Both the position numbers and the translations under genes were made by a program. A model generated the notes under the pieces. That model had not been told where the DNA came from and made no database searches. It was given only the letters and a program-made list of their open reading frames with translations. Positions 34,242-42,200 of a DNA stretch of 64,000 nt are shown in pieces (the stretch's first letter is position 1; the number at the start of each line of letters is the position of its first letter). This DNA is from Flavobacterium petrolei (GTDB lineage: Bacteria; Bacteroidota; Bacteroidia; Flavobacteriales; Flavobacteriaceae): NCBI RefSeq assembly GCF_003314435.2, contig NZ_QNVY02000001.1, positions 248,001 to 312,000 on the forward strand, given 5' to 3'.

Positions 34242-34985
34242 GTGAAAAAATTTAGAGTCATTTTATTCTCACTGCTGTCTGTTCTTTGCCAAGCGCAAAC
34301 GGAGGAAAAAAATATAGATCACCAAAGTATTCTTTGGTCACGCTATTACAATCAATTGCTGCTAACCGAAAAATGGTCTTTGCATTCTGAATTTGACAAC
34401 CGAGTTTTTCTAAAACCAGTGCAAGAAAACTTATATGTCATCCGAATTCAAGGTCGCTATAAAATCAATGATCATTTAGAGACTGGTGCTGGCTTTGCTT
34501 ATTTTTCTGTTGATACACAAGTCCCTGAAATTAATCCTGATTACAATACCCCTGAATACAGAGGACAGCAGGATCTTACTTGGAAATTAAATGCTAGTAA
34601 AGTAACGCTTATACAACGTTTTCAAGTAGAAGAGCGATTTATTCACAATGCTGATAATGTAAAGTTGCTTCCTGGCACCACATTTTTTTGGAGATTCAGA
34701 TACAGACTCCAAGGTGACTATGCTTTTTGGAAAAAAGAAAAACAGTTATTAAAAGCCGTACTGTCTGATGAGATAATGTTCAATTTTGGAAAAAAAATAA
34801 TTAAAAATACGTTTGATCAAAATAGAATTTACGTTGCCATACACTACGGTCTAAATAGCCATTTAGCATTCGAACTCGGGTACCTAAACAGTTTCCAAAG
34901 AAGAAGCAATGGAATCGATTATTTCAACAGAGACATTATCCGCTTCAGCATTTTTCATAAAATTAAAATCTCAAAAAAAGTATAA
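34242..34985 (+). CDS. DUF2490 outer-membrane-type protein
   Basis: 247 residues from a GTG start, directly followed by a signal peptide (KKFRVILFSLLSVLCQAQ). The body has many amphipathic strands: ILWSRYYNQLLLTEKWSLHSEF, QRFQVEERFIHN, FFWRFRYRLQGDYAF and YLNSFQRRSNG. This is the DUF2490 barrel pattern. Presumed outer-membrane protein of unknown function. A -7 box TAAATTTGC is present at 34213-34221, so it can be expressed apart from the receptor. Confidence 0.85.
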   Translation: MKKFRVILFSLLSVLCQAQTEEKNIDHQSILWSRYYNQLLLTEKWSLHSEFDNRVFLKPVQENLYVIRIQGRYKINDHLETGAGFAYFSVDTQVPEINPDYNTPEYRGQQDLTWKLNASKVTLIQRFQVEERFIHNADNVKLLPGTTFFWRFRYRLQGDYAFWKKEKQLLKAVLSDEIMFNFGKKIIKNTFDQNRIYVAIHYGLNSHLAFELGYLNSFQRRSNGIDYFNRDIIRFSIFHKIKISKKV

Positions 34986-35100
34986 ACAGCATTTATAATT
35001 TGCTAGAGATAAATATTTACAATAATTTTAAATATTGATTATCAATGCATTAACTAATTTTTTAGAATTCGTGCCGTAACTTTATTTAAAAGATATAGCC

Positions 35101-35343
35101 ATGAAAAATTTTGCAATTAAACTCGTGTGGTTCACTACCATTTATGTTTTTGTTTTTGCCGGTTTATGTCAAACTAATGTTGCTTTGCCGGTAATAATGA
35201 CGTTATATTGCGTTGGCATGCCGTTAATCCTCTTTATGGTTTACACCGTGCTAACTGATGATTATAAAACTACAAAAACATTCAAAGATTGGTACGGCGA
35301 CCATCCAATGGAAACATTGGAAAAAGAAGAAGAAGAAAGTTAA
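35101..35343 (+). CDS. Small two-helix membrane protein
   Basis: 80 residues with two hydrophobic segments (LVWFTTIYVFVFAGL and LPVIMTLYCVGMPLILFMVY) and an acidic C-terminal tail ending EKEEEES. Unrecognised. TAACTTTAT at about 35078 may be its -7 element. Separate from the DUF2490 gene by 115 bp. Confidence 0.65.
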   Translation: MKNFAIKLVWFTTIYVFVFAGLCQTNVALPVIMTLYCVGMPLILFMVYTVLTDDYKTTKTFKDWYGDHPMETLEKEEEES

Positions 35344-35368
35344 TCATTTCAATCCATTTTAATCCAAA

Positions 35369-35390
35369 AAATCCCGACTGCTCGGGATTT
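35369..35390. terminator. Terminator between convergent genes
   Basis: AAATCCCGA, loop CTGC, TCGGGATTT: a perfect 9-bp stem with A-rich and T-rich flanks. Confidence 0.8.
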
Positions 35391-35441
35391 CTTCGTATTT
35401 TACAATACTATAATTATCAATTTGAACTATTGAAATTCAGA

Positions 35442-36233
35442 TTATCTAACTTTACTTTGCAGAACAAAATGATGCAACCACTTAGGAAAAAATCGTTTCA
35501 AATAAGCGCCTAGAACTTCCTTGCCGCCAATATAGACTTCAAATTTTTCAGACTCAACTGCTTTCACAAATTTTGTAGCAAAAAGACTTGTTGGCATTCC
35601 ATTTTGAGTTGCAGTATCATCTATATTTTGTTTAGATCCGTCTGCCGTTAAGGCATTTTTGGCCACATTCGTTTGTATAAAACCGGGACAAATTAAGGTG
35701 ACATTGATATTGTCTTTTTGATGTTCCATTCTCAAAACATCAAAAAAACCATGTAAGGCATGTTTTGCACCACAATATCCGGAACGGTATGGCGACCCAA
35801 ATTTTCCCATCAAACTGGTTACAGTAACAAAATGTCCTTTCTTATTTTTGATAAAATGAGGCAATAAAGCTTTTGTCAACGCAACTGTACCTAGATAATC
35901 TACTTCAATTAGTTTTTTATCTACTTCAAAATCGGTGTCAGCAATCAGTGAGCGTTGGCTAACACCTCCATTATTCACTAGAATATCAATTTTTCCAAAG
36001 GCAGCAATAGCATTTTCTACCTGATTTTTAGCATTGTCAAAATCAGACAGATCAAAAGGCAAAATCACAACTTCCGCTGTTGAACATTTAGATTTCACAA
36101 CTTCTAAAGCTTTTATGTTCCGTGCCGAAAGAATGAGTTTGCAATTCCTCCCAGCCAATTCATACGCTAAAGCCTCTCCTATACCACTGGAAGCACCAGT
36201 AATCCAAACAATTTTGCCATTTGTTGAATTCAT
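35442..36233 (-). CDS. Short-chain dehydrogenase/reductase
   Basis: 263 residues. The Rossmann motif TGASSGIGEALA is near residue 13, NNGGVSQRS in the middle, and the catalytic Ser with YCGAKHAL (Tyr-x3-Lys). An NAD(P)-dependent oxidoreductase of the classical family. The C-terminal part YLKRFFPKWLHHFVLQSK suits the DHRS7-like membrane-associated subgroup. Substrate not deducible. Encoded 79 bp downstream of der, beyond der's terminator. Confidence 0.93.
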   Translation of the reverse strand: MNSTNGKIVWITGASSGIGEALAYELAGRNCKLILSARNIKALEVVKSKCSTAEVVILPFDLSDFDNAKNQVENAIAAFGKIDILVNNGGVSQRSLIADTDFEVDKKLIEVDYLGTVALTKALLPHFIKNKKGHFVTVTSLMGKFGSPYRSGYCGAKHALHGFFDVLRMEHQKDNINVTLICPGFIQTNVAKNALTADGSKQNIDDTATQNGMPTSLFATKFVKAVESEKFEVYIGGKEVLGAYLKRFFPKWLHHFVLQSKVR

Positions 36234-36240
36234 TTTTTTT

Positions 36241-36288
36241 ATAAAAATAAAAAAAGTTTATAGAGCTTTTACAAACTCAATAAACTTT
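36241..36288 (-). terminator. Terminator of der
   Basis: AAAGTTTAT (36253-36261) and ATAAACTTT (36280-36288) pair. On the minus strand the stem is followed by a long T-rich stretch. Confidence 0.65.
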
Positions 36289-36312
36289 CTAGTGTGATTA
36301 CGGAAATAAAGA

Positions 36313-37623
36313 TTATTTCTCTCTAATATAGATATCGATTGGTACTCCTGAAAAGTCCCATTTTTCTCTAATTTTATTTTCCAGATAACGTTTGTACGGT
36401 TCTTTTACATATTGTGGCATATTGGCAAAAAATACAAATTGTGGTGTCTGTGTTGGCAATTGCATACAATACTTGATTTTTACATACTTCCCTTTTGTTG
36501 CTGGCGGCGGATATGCTTCAATCACTTTCAACATAAATTCGTTGAATTTTGAAGTCGCAATACGTTGTTGTCTATTCTCATACACTTTTACGGTTGCTTC
36601 CAATGCTTTCAACAAACGTTGTTTTGTTAATGCTGAAACAAAAAGAATAGGCACATCCGTAAATGGCATTAATTCTTTTTTAATTTTCTCCTCATAATCT
36701 CTGGTAGACATGGTTTCCTTTTCAACCAAATCCCATTTATTTACAAGAATTACAACTCCTTTACGGTTTTTCTCAGCTAACCAAAATATACTTTGATCCT
36801 GACCTTCAAAACCACGAGTGGCATCAATAATCAAGATACAAATATCAGCATGTTCAATCGCACGAACGGAACGCATTACAGAATAAAATTCTAAATCCTC
36901 TTTTACCTTAGCTTTACGACGGATTCCCGCAGTATCTACCAAGTTAAATTCGAAACCAAAACGGTCAAACTTCGTATCAATTGCATCACGGGTTGTACCT
37001 GCAATATCCGTTACCATAAAACGCTCTTTACCAATTAATGCATTGATAAAACTTGATTTACCAGCATTAGGACGTCCTACCACTGCAAAACGAGGCAAAA
37101 CTACTTCTTCTTGAACTGGTTCTGGTTTTACAGGAAAAGCATCAATCAATGCATCCAATAAATCTCCAGTTCCACTCCCTGAAATACTCGCAAATGTATA
37201 ATATTCACCTAAACCCAAGTTATAAAACTCAAGAGCGTCTTTCTCACGCATCGCATTATCTACCTTGTTTACCGCTAAAAGAACTGGCTTAGTCACTTTA
37301 CGCAATAAACGCGCAACAACATCATCCATAGGAGTAATTCCCTCTTCTACATCAACCACAAAAATGATAACATCAGCCTCATCAATAGCAAGTTCCACTT
37401 GTTTACGGATTTCTCCTTCAAAAACATCATCAGAACCACGCACATATCCGCCGGTATCAATTACAGAAAACTCTTTTCCGTTCCACTCGCTTTTACCATA
37501 GTTTCTATCTCGGGTCACCCCGGATACTGAATCTACAATAGCTTCTCTTCTTTGTATCAGCCTATTAAAAAGGGTTGATTTCCCTACATTAGGTCTTCCT
37601 ACTATCGCAACAATGTTATTCAT
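36313..37623 (-). CDS. der: Ribosome biogenesis GTPase Der (EngA)
   Basis: 436 residues with two tandem GTPase domains: first P-loop GRPNVGKST with DTGGY and NKVD; second P-loop GRPNAGKSS with DTAGIRRK and NKWD. The C-terminal KH-like domain ends [14 protein letters not shown]. It acts in 50S subunit maturation. Transcribed divergently from a small membrane-protein gene. TACCTTTGC on the minus strand (37644-37652) is its -7 element, 20 bp before the start. Confidence 0.98.
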   Translation of the reverse strand: MNNIVAIVGRPNVGKSTLFNRLIQRREAIVDSVSGVTRDRNYGKSEWNGKEFSVIDTGGYVRGSDDVFEGEIRKQVELAIDEADVIIFVVDVEEGITPMDDVVARLLRKVTKPVLLAVNKVDNAMREKDALEFYNLGLGEYYTFASISGSGTGDLLDALIDAFPVKPEPVQEEVVLPRFAVVGRPNAGKSSFINALIGKERFMVTDIAGTTRDAIDTKFDRFGFEFNLVDTAGIRRKAKVKEDLEFYSVMRSVRAIEHADICILIIDATRGFEGQDQSIFWLAEKNRKGVVILVNKWDLVEKETMSTRDYEEKIKKELMPFTDVPILFVSALTKQRLLKALEATVKVYENRQQRIATSKFNEFMLKVIEAYPPPATKGKYVKIKYCMQLPTQTPQFVFFANMPQYVKEPYKRYLENKIREKWDFSGVPIDIYIREK

Positions 37624-37643
37624 AATATAAATTCAAATATTTT

Positions 37644-37652
37644 GCAAAGGTA
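37644..37652 (-). promoter_or_regulatory. Promoter -7 element of der
   Basis: Minus-strand TACCTTTGC, a perfect TAnnTTTGC, 20 bp upstream of the der start codon. Confidence 0.65.
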
Positions 37653-37730
37653 GCATTTAAAACCATGAATATCTATTTTTTTGATATATTAGCAAACCCT
37701 TATCCTTTTAATACTTACAAGTTTACTACT

Positions 37731-38228
37731 ATGGACGCTAATAAAGAACTCAGACTTCGATTGCGATTTTACAAAGATGTTCCGCAAAACATAGATGCTT
37801 TACGTGTTAAATTCGCTAATTACGCTCAAATTGAGTCAAAAGATTACTTTATAAAAATACGGGGCTATCACATTTGGCTGAACATAAAAGGTCAAAAAAA
37901 AGCATATTGGTCACCTCATTTGCACATAGAAATGGAATCAAAAGATCAAAATGAAACTCATATCCGAGCATTATTTGGCCCTGACCCAACCTTATGGACA
38001 CTTTTTATGTTCTTCCATTTTATAATTGCAGGAATATTTTTGATTTTTTCTGGAATTGCTTACACTGATTACATTCTTAAAAACGCAATTACATTCGATT
38101 TAGTAGTGATAGGATTAATGATTTTCGCCTGGTTTCTACTCTATATTGTAGCCAAACAAATCCGAAGCAATGGTCACGACCAAATGAATGATCTGGAAAA
38201 CATATTCTTGGAAATTATCGAATCTTAG
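37731..38228 (+). CDS. Two-helix membrane protein of unknown function
   Basis: 165 residues from the ATG at 37731 (MDANKELRLRL). An earlier in-frame ATG at 37665 would add 22 residues without homologous look and lies near the der promoter. Soluble N-terminal part (YFIKIRGYHIWLNIKG; WSPHLHIEME), then two adjacent transmembrane helices (LWTLFMFFHFIIAGIFLIFSG and FDLVVIGLMIFAWFLLYIVA), and a short charged C-terminus. Located between der and era, as I recall in other Flavobacterium genomes. No function known. Confidence 0.75.
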   Translation: MDANKELRLRLRFYKDVPQNIDALRVKFANYAQIESKDYFIKIRGYHIWLNIKGQKKAYWSPHLHIEMESKDQNETHIRALFGPDPTLWTLFMFFHFIIAGIFLIFSGIAYTDYILKNAITFDLVVIGLMIFAWFLLYIVAKQIRSNGHDQMNDLENIFLEIIES

Positions 38229-38235
38229 TTTTCTT

Positions 38236-38321
38236 AGGAGCAATTCCAGCTCTCCGCTATATCTTTAGTGCAGTCCCGATGTTTCGGGACTGCACTAAAG
38301 GATGCCGCTGCTATCTGGGCT
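38236..38321 (-). repeat. Dispersed intergenic hairpin element, copy D (short form, reversed)
   Basis: Read on the minus strand it starts AGCCCAGATAGCAGCGGCAT and ends ATAGCGGAGAGCTGGAAT then TGCTCCT, matching the ends of copies A-C. The core is a perfect 16-bp hairpin (TTTAGTGCAGTCCCGA with TCGGGACTGCACTAAA, 4-nt loop) in place of the long arms and GGAAGCTC loop. It lies between the convergent ends of the membrane-protein gene and era. Confidence 0.82.
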
Positions 38322-38387
38322 AAAAAAAAATCAATATCGAAAGTTGAATTCCAATATTGATTTTTCAAAAAAAAGGACCAGCAAAAA

Positions 38388-39269
38388 TTACTGGTTATAA
38401 CCAAAACGCTTCAACATATTTGCGTTGCTTCTCCAGTTTTTATTCACTTTTACATACAACTCAATATGTATTTGCTTGCCAAAGAATTTCTCTAAATCAG
38501 CGCGAGCATCCATTCCTACTTTTTTCAAAGCGGCACCTTTATGCCCAATGATGATTCCTTTTTGTGTATCGCGTTCCACCATAATCAAAGAACGGATTCT
38601 AATGATGTTTTCATCTTCAAAAAACTCTTCAGTTACAATTTCTACTGCGTATGGAATTTCTTTGCTGTAATTCAATAATATTTTCTCACGGATGGTTTCA
38701 TTTACAAAGAAACGTTCCGGTTTATCTGTCAATTGATCTTTTGGATAATACGCAGGTGATTCCGGCAACAATTCAATGATTCTTCCAAAAACTTCTGGAA
38801 CATTAAAATTTTGCAAAGCTGATATTGGAAAAATTTCGGCATTAGGAACTTTCGCAGTCCAAAAAGCCACTTGCTCTTCGAGTTGTTCTTGGTTTGAATT
38901 ATCTATTTTGTTCAATAATAACAGAACAGGAATTGTAGCGTGAATGATTTTATTAAAAAAAGCTTCGTCTTTCAATTCTTGTTCTCCAATTTCCACCATA
39001 TAAATCAGAATATCAGCATCTTCAAACGCGGATTTAACGAAATTCATCATAGAAGCCTGCATTTCGTAGGCTGGCTTGATGATTCCCGGTGTATCCGATA
39101 AGATCAATTGAAAATCTTCCCCGTTTACAATTCCTAGAATTCTATGACGTGTTGTTTGTGCTTTTGAAGTAATAATTGATAACCGTTCTCCAACAAAGGC
39201 ATTCATTAGTGTTGATTTCCCAACATTTGGGTTTCCTATGATGTTTACAAAACCTGCTTTATGTGACAT
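38388..39269 (-). CDS. era: GTPase Era
   Basis: 293 residues. N-terminal GTPase with P-loop GNPNVGKST, DTPGI and NKID; C-terminal KH domain with GHKGAALKKVGMDARADLEKF (the GxxG RNA-binding loop). It binds the 3' end of 16S rRNA in 30S maturation. Minus-strand TACCTTTGC at 39289-39297 is a good -7 element. Together with der and the neighbouring initiator tRNAs this stretch is translation-related. Confidence 0.98.
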   Translation of the reverse strand: MSHKAGFVNIIGNPNVGKSTLMNAFVGERLSIITSKAQTTRHRILGIVNGEDFQLILSDTPGIIKPAYEMQASMMNFVKSAFEDADILIYMVEIGEQELKDEAFFNKIIHATIPVLLLLNKIDNSNQEQLEEQVAFWTAKVPNAEIFPISALQNFNVPEVFGRIIELLPESPAYYPKDQLTDKPERFFVNETIREKILLNYSKEIPYAVEIVTEEFFEDENIIRIRSLIMVERDTQKGIIIGHKGAALKKVGMDARADLEKFFGKQIHIELYVKVNKNWRSNANMLKRFGYNQ

Positions 39270-39288
39270 TTCTATTATAATTTATTGT

Positions 39289-39297
39289 GCAAAGGTA
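39289..39297 (-). promoter_or_regulatory. Promoter -7 element of era
   Basis: Minus-strand TACCTTTGC, 20 bp upstream of the era start, the same spacing as for der. Confidence 0.65.
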
Positions 39298-39344
39298 GAC
39301 ATATCAAGTCAATAGACGAAATAAAACATTTTTTAAAATTTTTG

Positions 39345-39375
39345 TTGGAAATACGGAAATTCGTTGTACATTTGC
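39345..39375 (+). promoter_or_regulatory. Promoter of the tandem tRNA unit
   Basis: TTG at 39345-39347, a 19-nt spacer, and TACATTTGC at 39367-39375; the first tRNA base is 12 nt further on. Confidence 0.75.
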
Positions 39376-39386
39376 ACCCGAAACAA

Positions 39387-39459
39387 CGCGGGATAGAGCA
39401 GTAGGCAGCTCGTCGGGCTCATAACCCGAAGGTCACAGGTTCGAGTCCTGTTCCCGCTA
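39387..39459 (+). tRNA. tRNA-fMet (CAT), copy 1
   Basis: A 73-nt cloverleaf: acceptor CGCGGGA/TCCCGCT leaving a C1-T72 mismatch, D arm GAGC/GCTC, anticodon stem TCGGG/CCCGA with loop CTCATAA, and T arm ACAGG/CCTGT. The C1 mismatch, the three G-C pairs in the anticodon stem and the A11-T24 pair mark the initiator tRNA. CTA, not CCA, follows the discriminator base, so CCA is added after transcription. Confidence 0.95.
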
Positions 39460-39493
39460 CTAAGTAGCCTTATTGAGATTACAAAACGCACAT

Positions 39494-39566
39494 CGCGGGA
39501 TAGAGCAGTAGGCAGCTCGTCGGGCTCATAACCCGAAGGTCACAGGTTCGAGTCCTGTTCCCGCTA
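39494..39566 (+). tRNA. tRNA-fMet (CAT), copy 2
   Basis: Identical to copy 1 over all 73 nt and the following CTA, separated by 34 bp. Same initiator features. No separate promoter is seen between them, so both probably come from one transcript ended at 39571-39600. Confidence 0.95.
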
Positions 39567-39570
39567 CTAG

Positions 39571-39600
39571 AAAAGCTTCAGAGAAATCTGGAGCTTTTTT
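39571..39600 (+). terminator. Terminator of the tRNA unit
   Basis: AAAAGCTTCAGA, loop GAAA, TCTGGAGCTTTTTT: a stem of 11 bp with one mismatch and a T run. Confidence 0.88.
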
Positions 39601-39661
39601 CATTTAATACCTTTGATAAATTTGTTTTTTTAGAATTTGTAAAATCTTTTAAACTCAAATA

Positions 39662-40137
39662 ATAGAAGAAAACGTATTACATTTAAAAGCCAAAACGTTA
39701 TCAATACTACCTTTCGGAATTATATATATGATCTCTTTACCCCTATTAGGAATCCTTTTGGCACAAACTGGAGTACAAAATAGCCTCCTGATCTATATTC
39801 TCGCTTTTACCCATACTATGCTTTCTGCAATTGTTTTTATTTAGATTGTTTTCCGGCACACTACTTCTAGAACTTCGAAATGAGACAATTAAATGGATTA
39901 GATATAGAAACCAATTTATAGTTCGTTTAAGCCTCAAACGATTATTTTGAATGATAGTAATCAATGGAAACATCAAGAGGAAAAGGTATTGACCGACTCA
40001 AAATTTATCTAAAGAACACTAAAAAAATATACATTGAATTGGATAATCTTTCAAATTCAACTAAGAATTATGAAATGGTAAACAAGTTTAAAAACTTCCT
40101 GACTGCTAACAGGATGAAAAAAGATATTCCTTATTAA
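39662..40137 (+). pseudogene. Decayed gene for a small membrane protein
   Basis: Plus-strand frames join into one plausible protein only with frameshifts. First, a piece with two hydrophobic segments (ILPFGIIYMISLPLLGILLA and LLIYILAFTHTMLSAIVFI) ends in TAG at 39842-39844. Next comes a shifted piece, LLLELRNETIKWIRYRNQF. Finally an intact 58-codon end runs from ATG 39964 to TAA 40137 with GIDRLKIYLKNTKKIYIELD. The pattern (two helices then a PH-like beta domain) looks like a once-intact protein of about 150 residues. TACCTTTG at 39608-39615 may be its old promoter, and a terminator follows. The parent family is not identified. Confidence 0.5.
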
Positions 40138-40153
40138 TATTTTTTAGAAATAA

Positions 40154-40190
40154 CAAAAAAACCTGTGGAGCAAGTCACACAGGTTTTTAA
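40154..40190. terminator. Terminator after the decayed gene
   Basis: AAAAACCTGTG and CACAGGTTTTT (40156-40188) form an 11-bp stem with A and T tracts on either side. May also serve the LRR gene on the minus strand. Confidence 0.85.
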
Positions 40191-40278
40191 CCAACTACGT
40201 TTATTCAATTTAACATAACCAAAAAATCAACTAAATTCTAATTGTTTAAAAATACTAAGTCTATTATTTTATTTAAAA

Positions 40279-41133
40279 TTAATCTTCTGAAACAATTGCT
40301 GAATTTCTATCCATCGCTACTTTAAGCAATACTGCAATTCCTTCCTCATTTATCATCTTCATATTCATAGCATCTAATTGAACCAAATCTTTAGAAACTA
40401 ATCCACTAAACATATTGAACGAAATATTCATTTCTTTCAATTTTTTTAATTTTTCCAACTCAAATGGAACCTGGCCTATAAAATTATTATCAAACAAACT
40501 GATACTCTCTAAGTTACTTAATGTTGCGACTAAAGGATTTAGTTTTCCTGAGAACTTATTACTATTCAAAAGTAAGATTTTCAACGACTTCAAAGTATAT
40601 AATGAAGTAGGTATCTCGCCATATATATCATTATTGTAAAGCGACAAGATCTCTAACTGCTTAAGATCACCTATTTTAGAAGGCAATTCTCCTGAAAATC
40701 TGTTCATATACAATTCTAAATCTTTCAAATTTGACAATTCACAAACAGAAGAAGGAATTGAACCTGTTAGTTTATTGAACGAAAGATTCAATACTTTCAT
40801 ATCCTTTAATTTTCCAATAGAAGATGGAATTGTTCCTGATATTTGATTTCTATGTAAATCTAATTCTTGAAGATTAACCAAGTTTACAATATCAGTTGGA
40901 ATCTCTCCCACTAAATTATTATCGGCTAAATGCACTGCGATTACTTTTTCATCTTGCACTTTAACACCATACCAAGTTGAAACAGGTGATGATAAATCCC
41001 ACTGCACTTTCCATTGTTTACCATTTGTTGACTGATAAAACTTCACCAATGCATTTTTCTCGGATTGAGATACATTTGCAAGCATTGAAAATGAAAACAA
41101 AAGGGTTAATAATAGAGTAGATATTTTTTTCAT
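40279..41133 (-). CDS. Secreted plant-type leucine-rich-repeat protein
   Basis: 284 residues from the ATG at 41133, which opens a signal peptide (MKKISTLLLTLLFSFSMLA); an ATG 19 codons upstream is less likely. An N-terminal cap (LVKFYQSTNGKQWKVQWDLS) is followed by about seven 24-residue repeats of the form LxxLxLxxNxxxGxIPxxL, for example LQELDLHRNQISGTIPSSIG and LKDLELYMNRFSGELPSKIG. This is the repeat class typical of plant receptor kinases, also found in some Bacteroidota surface proteins. No type IX tail is visible; the C-terminus is short. Protein-binding role inferred. Confidence 0.9.
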   Translation of the reverse strand: MKKISTLLLTLLFSFSMLANVSQSEKNALVKFYQSTNGKQWKVQWDLSSPVSTWYGVKVQDEKVIAVHLADNNLVGEIPTDIVNLVNLQELDLHRNQISGTIPSSIGKLKDMKVLNLSFNKLTGSIPSSVCELSNLKDLELYMNRFSGELPSKIGDLKQLEILSLYNNDIYGEIPTSLYTLKSLKILLLNSNKFSGKLNPLVATLSNLESISLFDNNFIGQVPFELEKLKKLKEMNISFNMFSGLVSKDLVQLDAMNMKMINEEGIAVLLKVAMDRNSAIVSED

Positions 41134-41310
41134 AACAGGGTAATTTTCTTTTACACACCTAAAGCTACATCCATTATAGCTAATCAGCAAATAAAATCGA
41201 CAAACTACATAATATTGTTTTTTACATACAGTAATACCTTACAATTAGCCTCTTTTTACTAGTAAATAATATTTTATTAAATTTGACTTACTAACCTTAA
41301 TTTTAAATTT

Positions 41311-41799
41311 ATGGAAATCAATTTCTTAGCACTATTTGTTGCCGCTTTATCTACACTTGTAATAGGATTTGTTTGGTACCATCCAAAAGTTTTTGGAACT
41401 ATTTGGATGAAAGAATCTGGCTTGACTGAAGAAAAGCTAAAAGGAGGAAATATGCTTTCAATATTTGGAACTTCATTACTGTATGCTTTTTTCATCAGCT
41501 TTATACTTCAAATGTTAACTATACATCAATACGGAGCATTAGGTATGATTGGCGGAGATCCCAGTATTGCAAAACCTTCCTATGAAGCTTTTATGACTGA
41601 CTATGGAAATACTTTCAGAACATTTAAGCACGGAGCTTTTCACGGCTTTATGACGGGACTGTTTTTTGCTCTACCAATTATAGGAACGAATGCTTTATAT
41701 GAAAGAAGAAGTTTCAAATATACCTTTGTAACTGGTGGATTTTGGATTGTTTGCCTTACAATTATGGGAGGAATTATTTGTGGATGGAAATTATCTTAA
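41311..41799 (+). CDS. DUF1761 membrane protein
   Basis: 162 residues with four hydrophobic segments. The N-terminal FLALFVAALSTLVIGFVWYHPKVFG and the FKHGAFHGFMTGLFFALP block identify DUF1761. Function unknown. A -7 box TAAATTTG is at 41278-41285, and a bidirectional terminator follows at once. Confidence 0.92.
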   Translation: MEINFLALFVAALSTLVIGFVWYHPKVFGTIWMKESGLTEEKLKGGNMLSIFGTSLLYAFFISFILQMLTIHQYGALGMIGGDPSIAKPSYEAFMTDYGNTFRTFKHGAFHGFMTGLFFALPIIGTNALYERRSFKYTFVTGGFWIVCLTIMGGIICGWKLS

Positions 41800-41809
41800 C
41801 TTTTAAATT

Positions 41810-41842
41810 AAATTTCGCCTTCTGATTCAAAAGGCGAAATTT
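41810..41842. terminator. Bidirectional terminator
   Basis: AAATTTCGCCTT and AAGGCGAAATTT form a perfect 12-bp stem with a 9-nt loop, between the convergent DUF1761 and dehydratase genes. Confidence 0.92.
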
Positions 41843-41850
41843 ATTTTGCT

Positions 41851-42126
41851 TTACATCTTTTCTATGGCTTTTGCCAAATCGATATCTTTATCCGTAACTC
41901 CATTTGCATCATGAGTAGTTAAGCGTATTGTGACTTTACTGTAAACATTGAATAATTCCGGATGATGACTACTTTTTTCAGCCACTACTCCTACTTGTAC
42001 GATAAAACCCAAAGCTTGGGTAAAATCTTTGAATTTAAAATTTTTCTCGATTCCATTATTGACAAATTTCCAGTCTTTCAACTCTTTCAACGCGATTTGA
42101 ATGGATTCTTCTGTGTAGGTTTTCAT
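41851..42126 (-). CDS. phhB: Pterin-4a-carbinolamine dehydratase
   Basis: 91 residues, full length. KDWKFVNNGIEKNFKFKDFTQALGF and the active-site region SSHHPELFNVYSKVTIRLTTHDANGVT (with the paired His) are diagnostic. It dehydrates the 4a-hydroxypterin formed by pterin-dependent hydroxylases. Its client is most likely the phenylalanine hydroxylase at 18618-20375, which is not adjacent. Cytosolic. Confidence 0.96.
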   Translation of the reverse strand: MKTYTEESIQIALKELKDWKFVNNGIEKNFKFKDFTQALGFIVQVGVVAEKSSHHPELFNVYSKVTIRLTTHDANGVTDKDIDLAKAIEKM

Positions 42127-42200
42127 AATTAGTTTATTTAGTGATATAAAGTTAGTTTATTTCATGACAATCAGTAATACTTTAACTTTATTAACTAATT

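Noticed and set aside
34672..34677. TGGCAC as a sigma-54 site
   Set aside because: It lies inside the DUF2490 coding region with no -12 half and no downstream gene start.
39387..39566. Duplicated tRNA as an attachment-site footprint
   Set aside because: The second copy is full length with its own spacer, and no integrase or foreign block lies next to it.
39746..39976. Minus-strand 76-codon frame after the tRNAs
   Set aside because: No promoter or family resemblance; the plus-strand pieces with hydrophobic and PH-like segments explain the region better.
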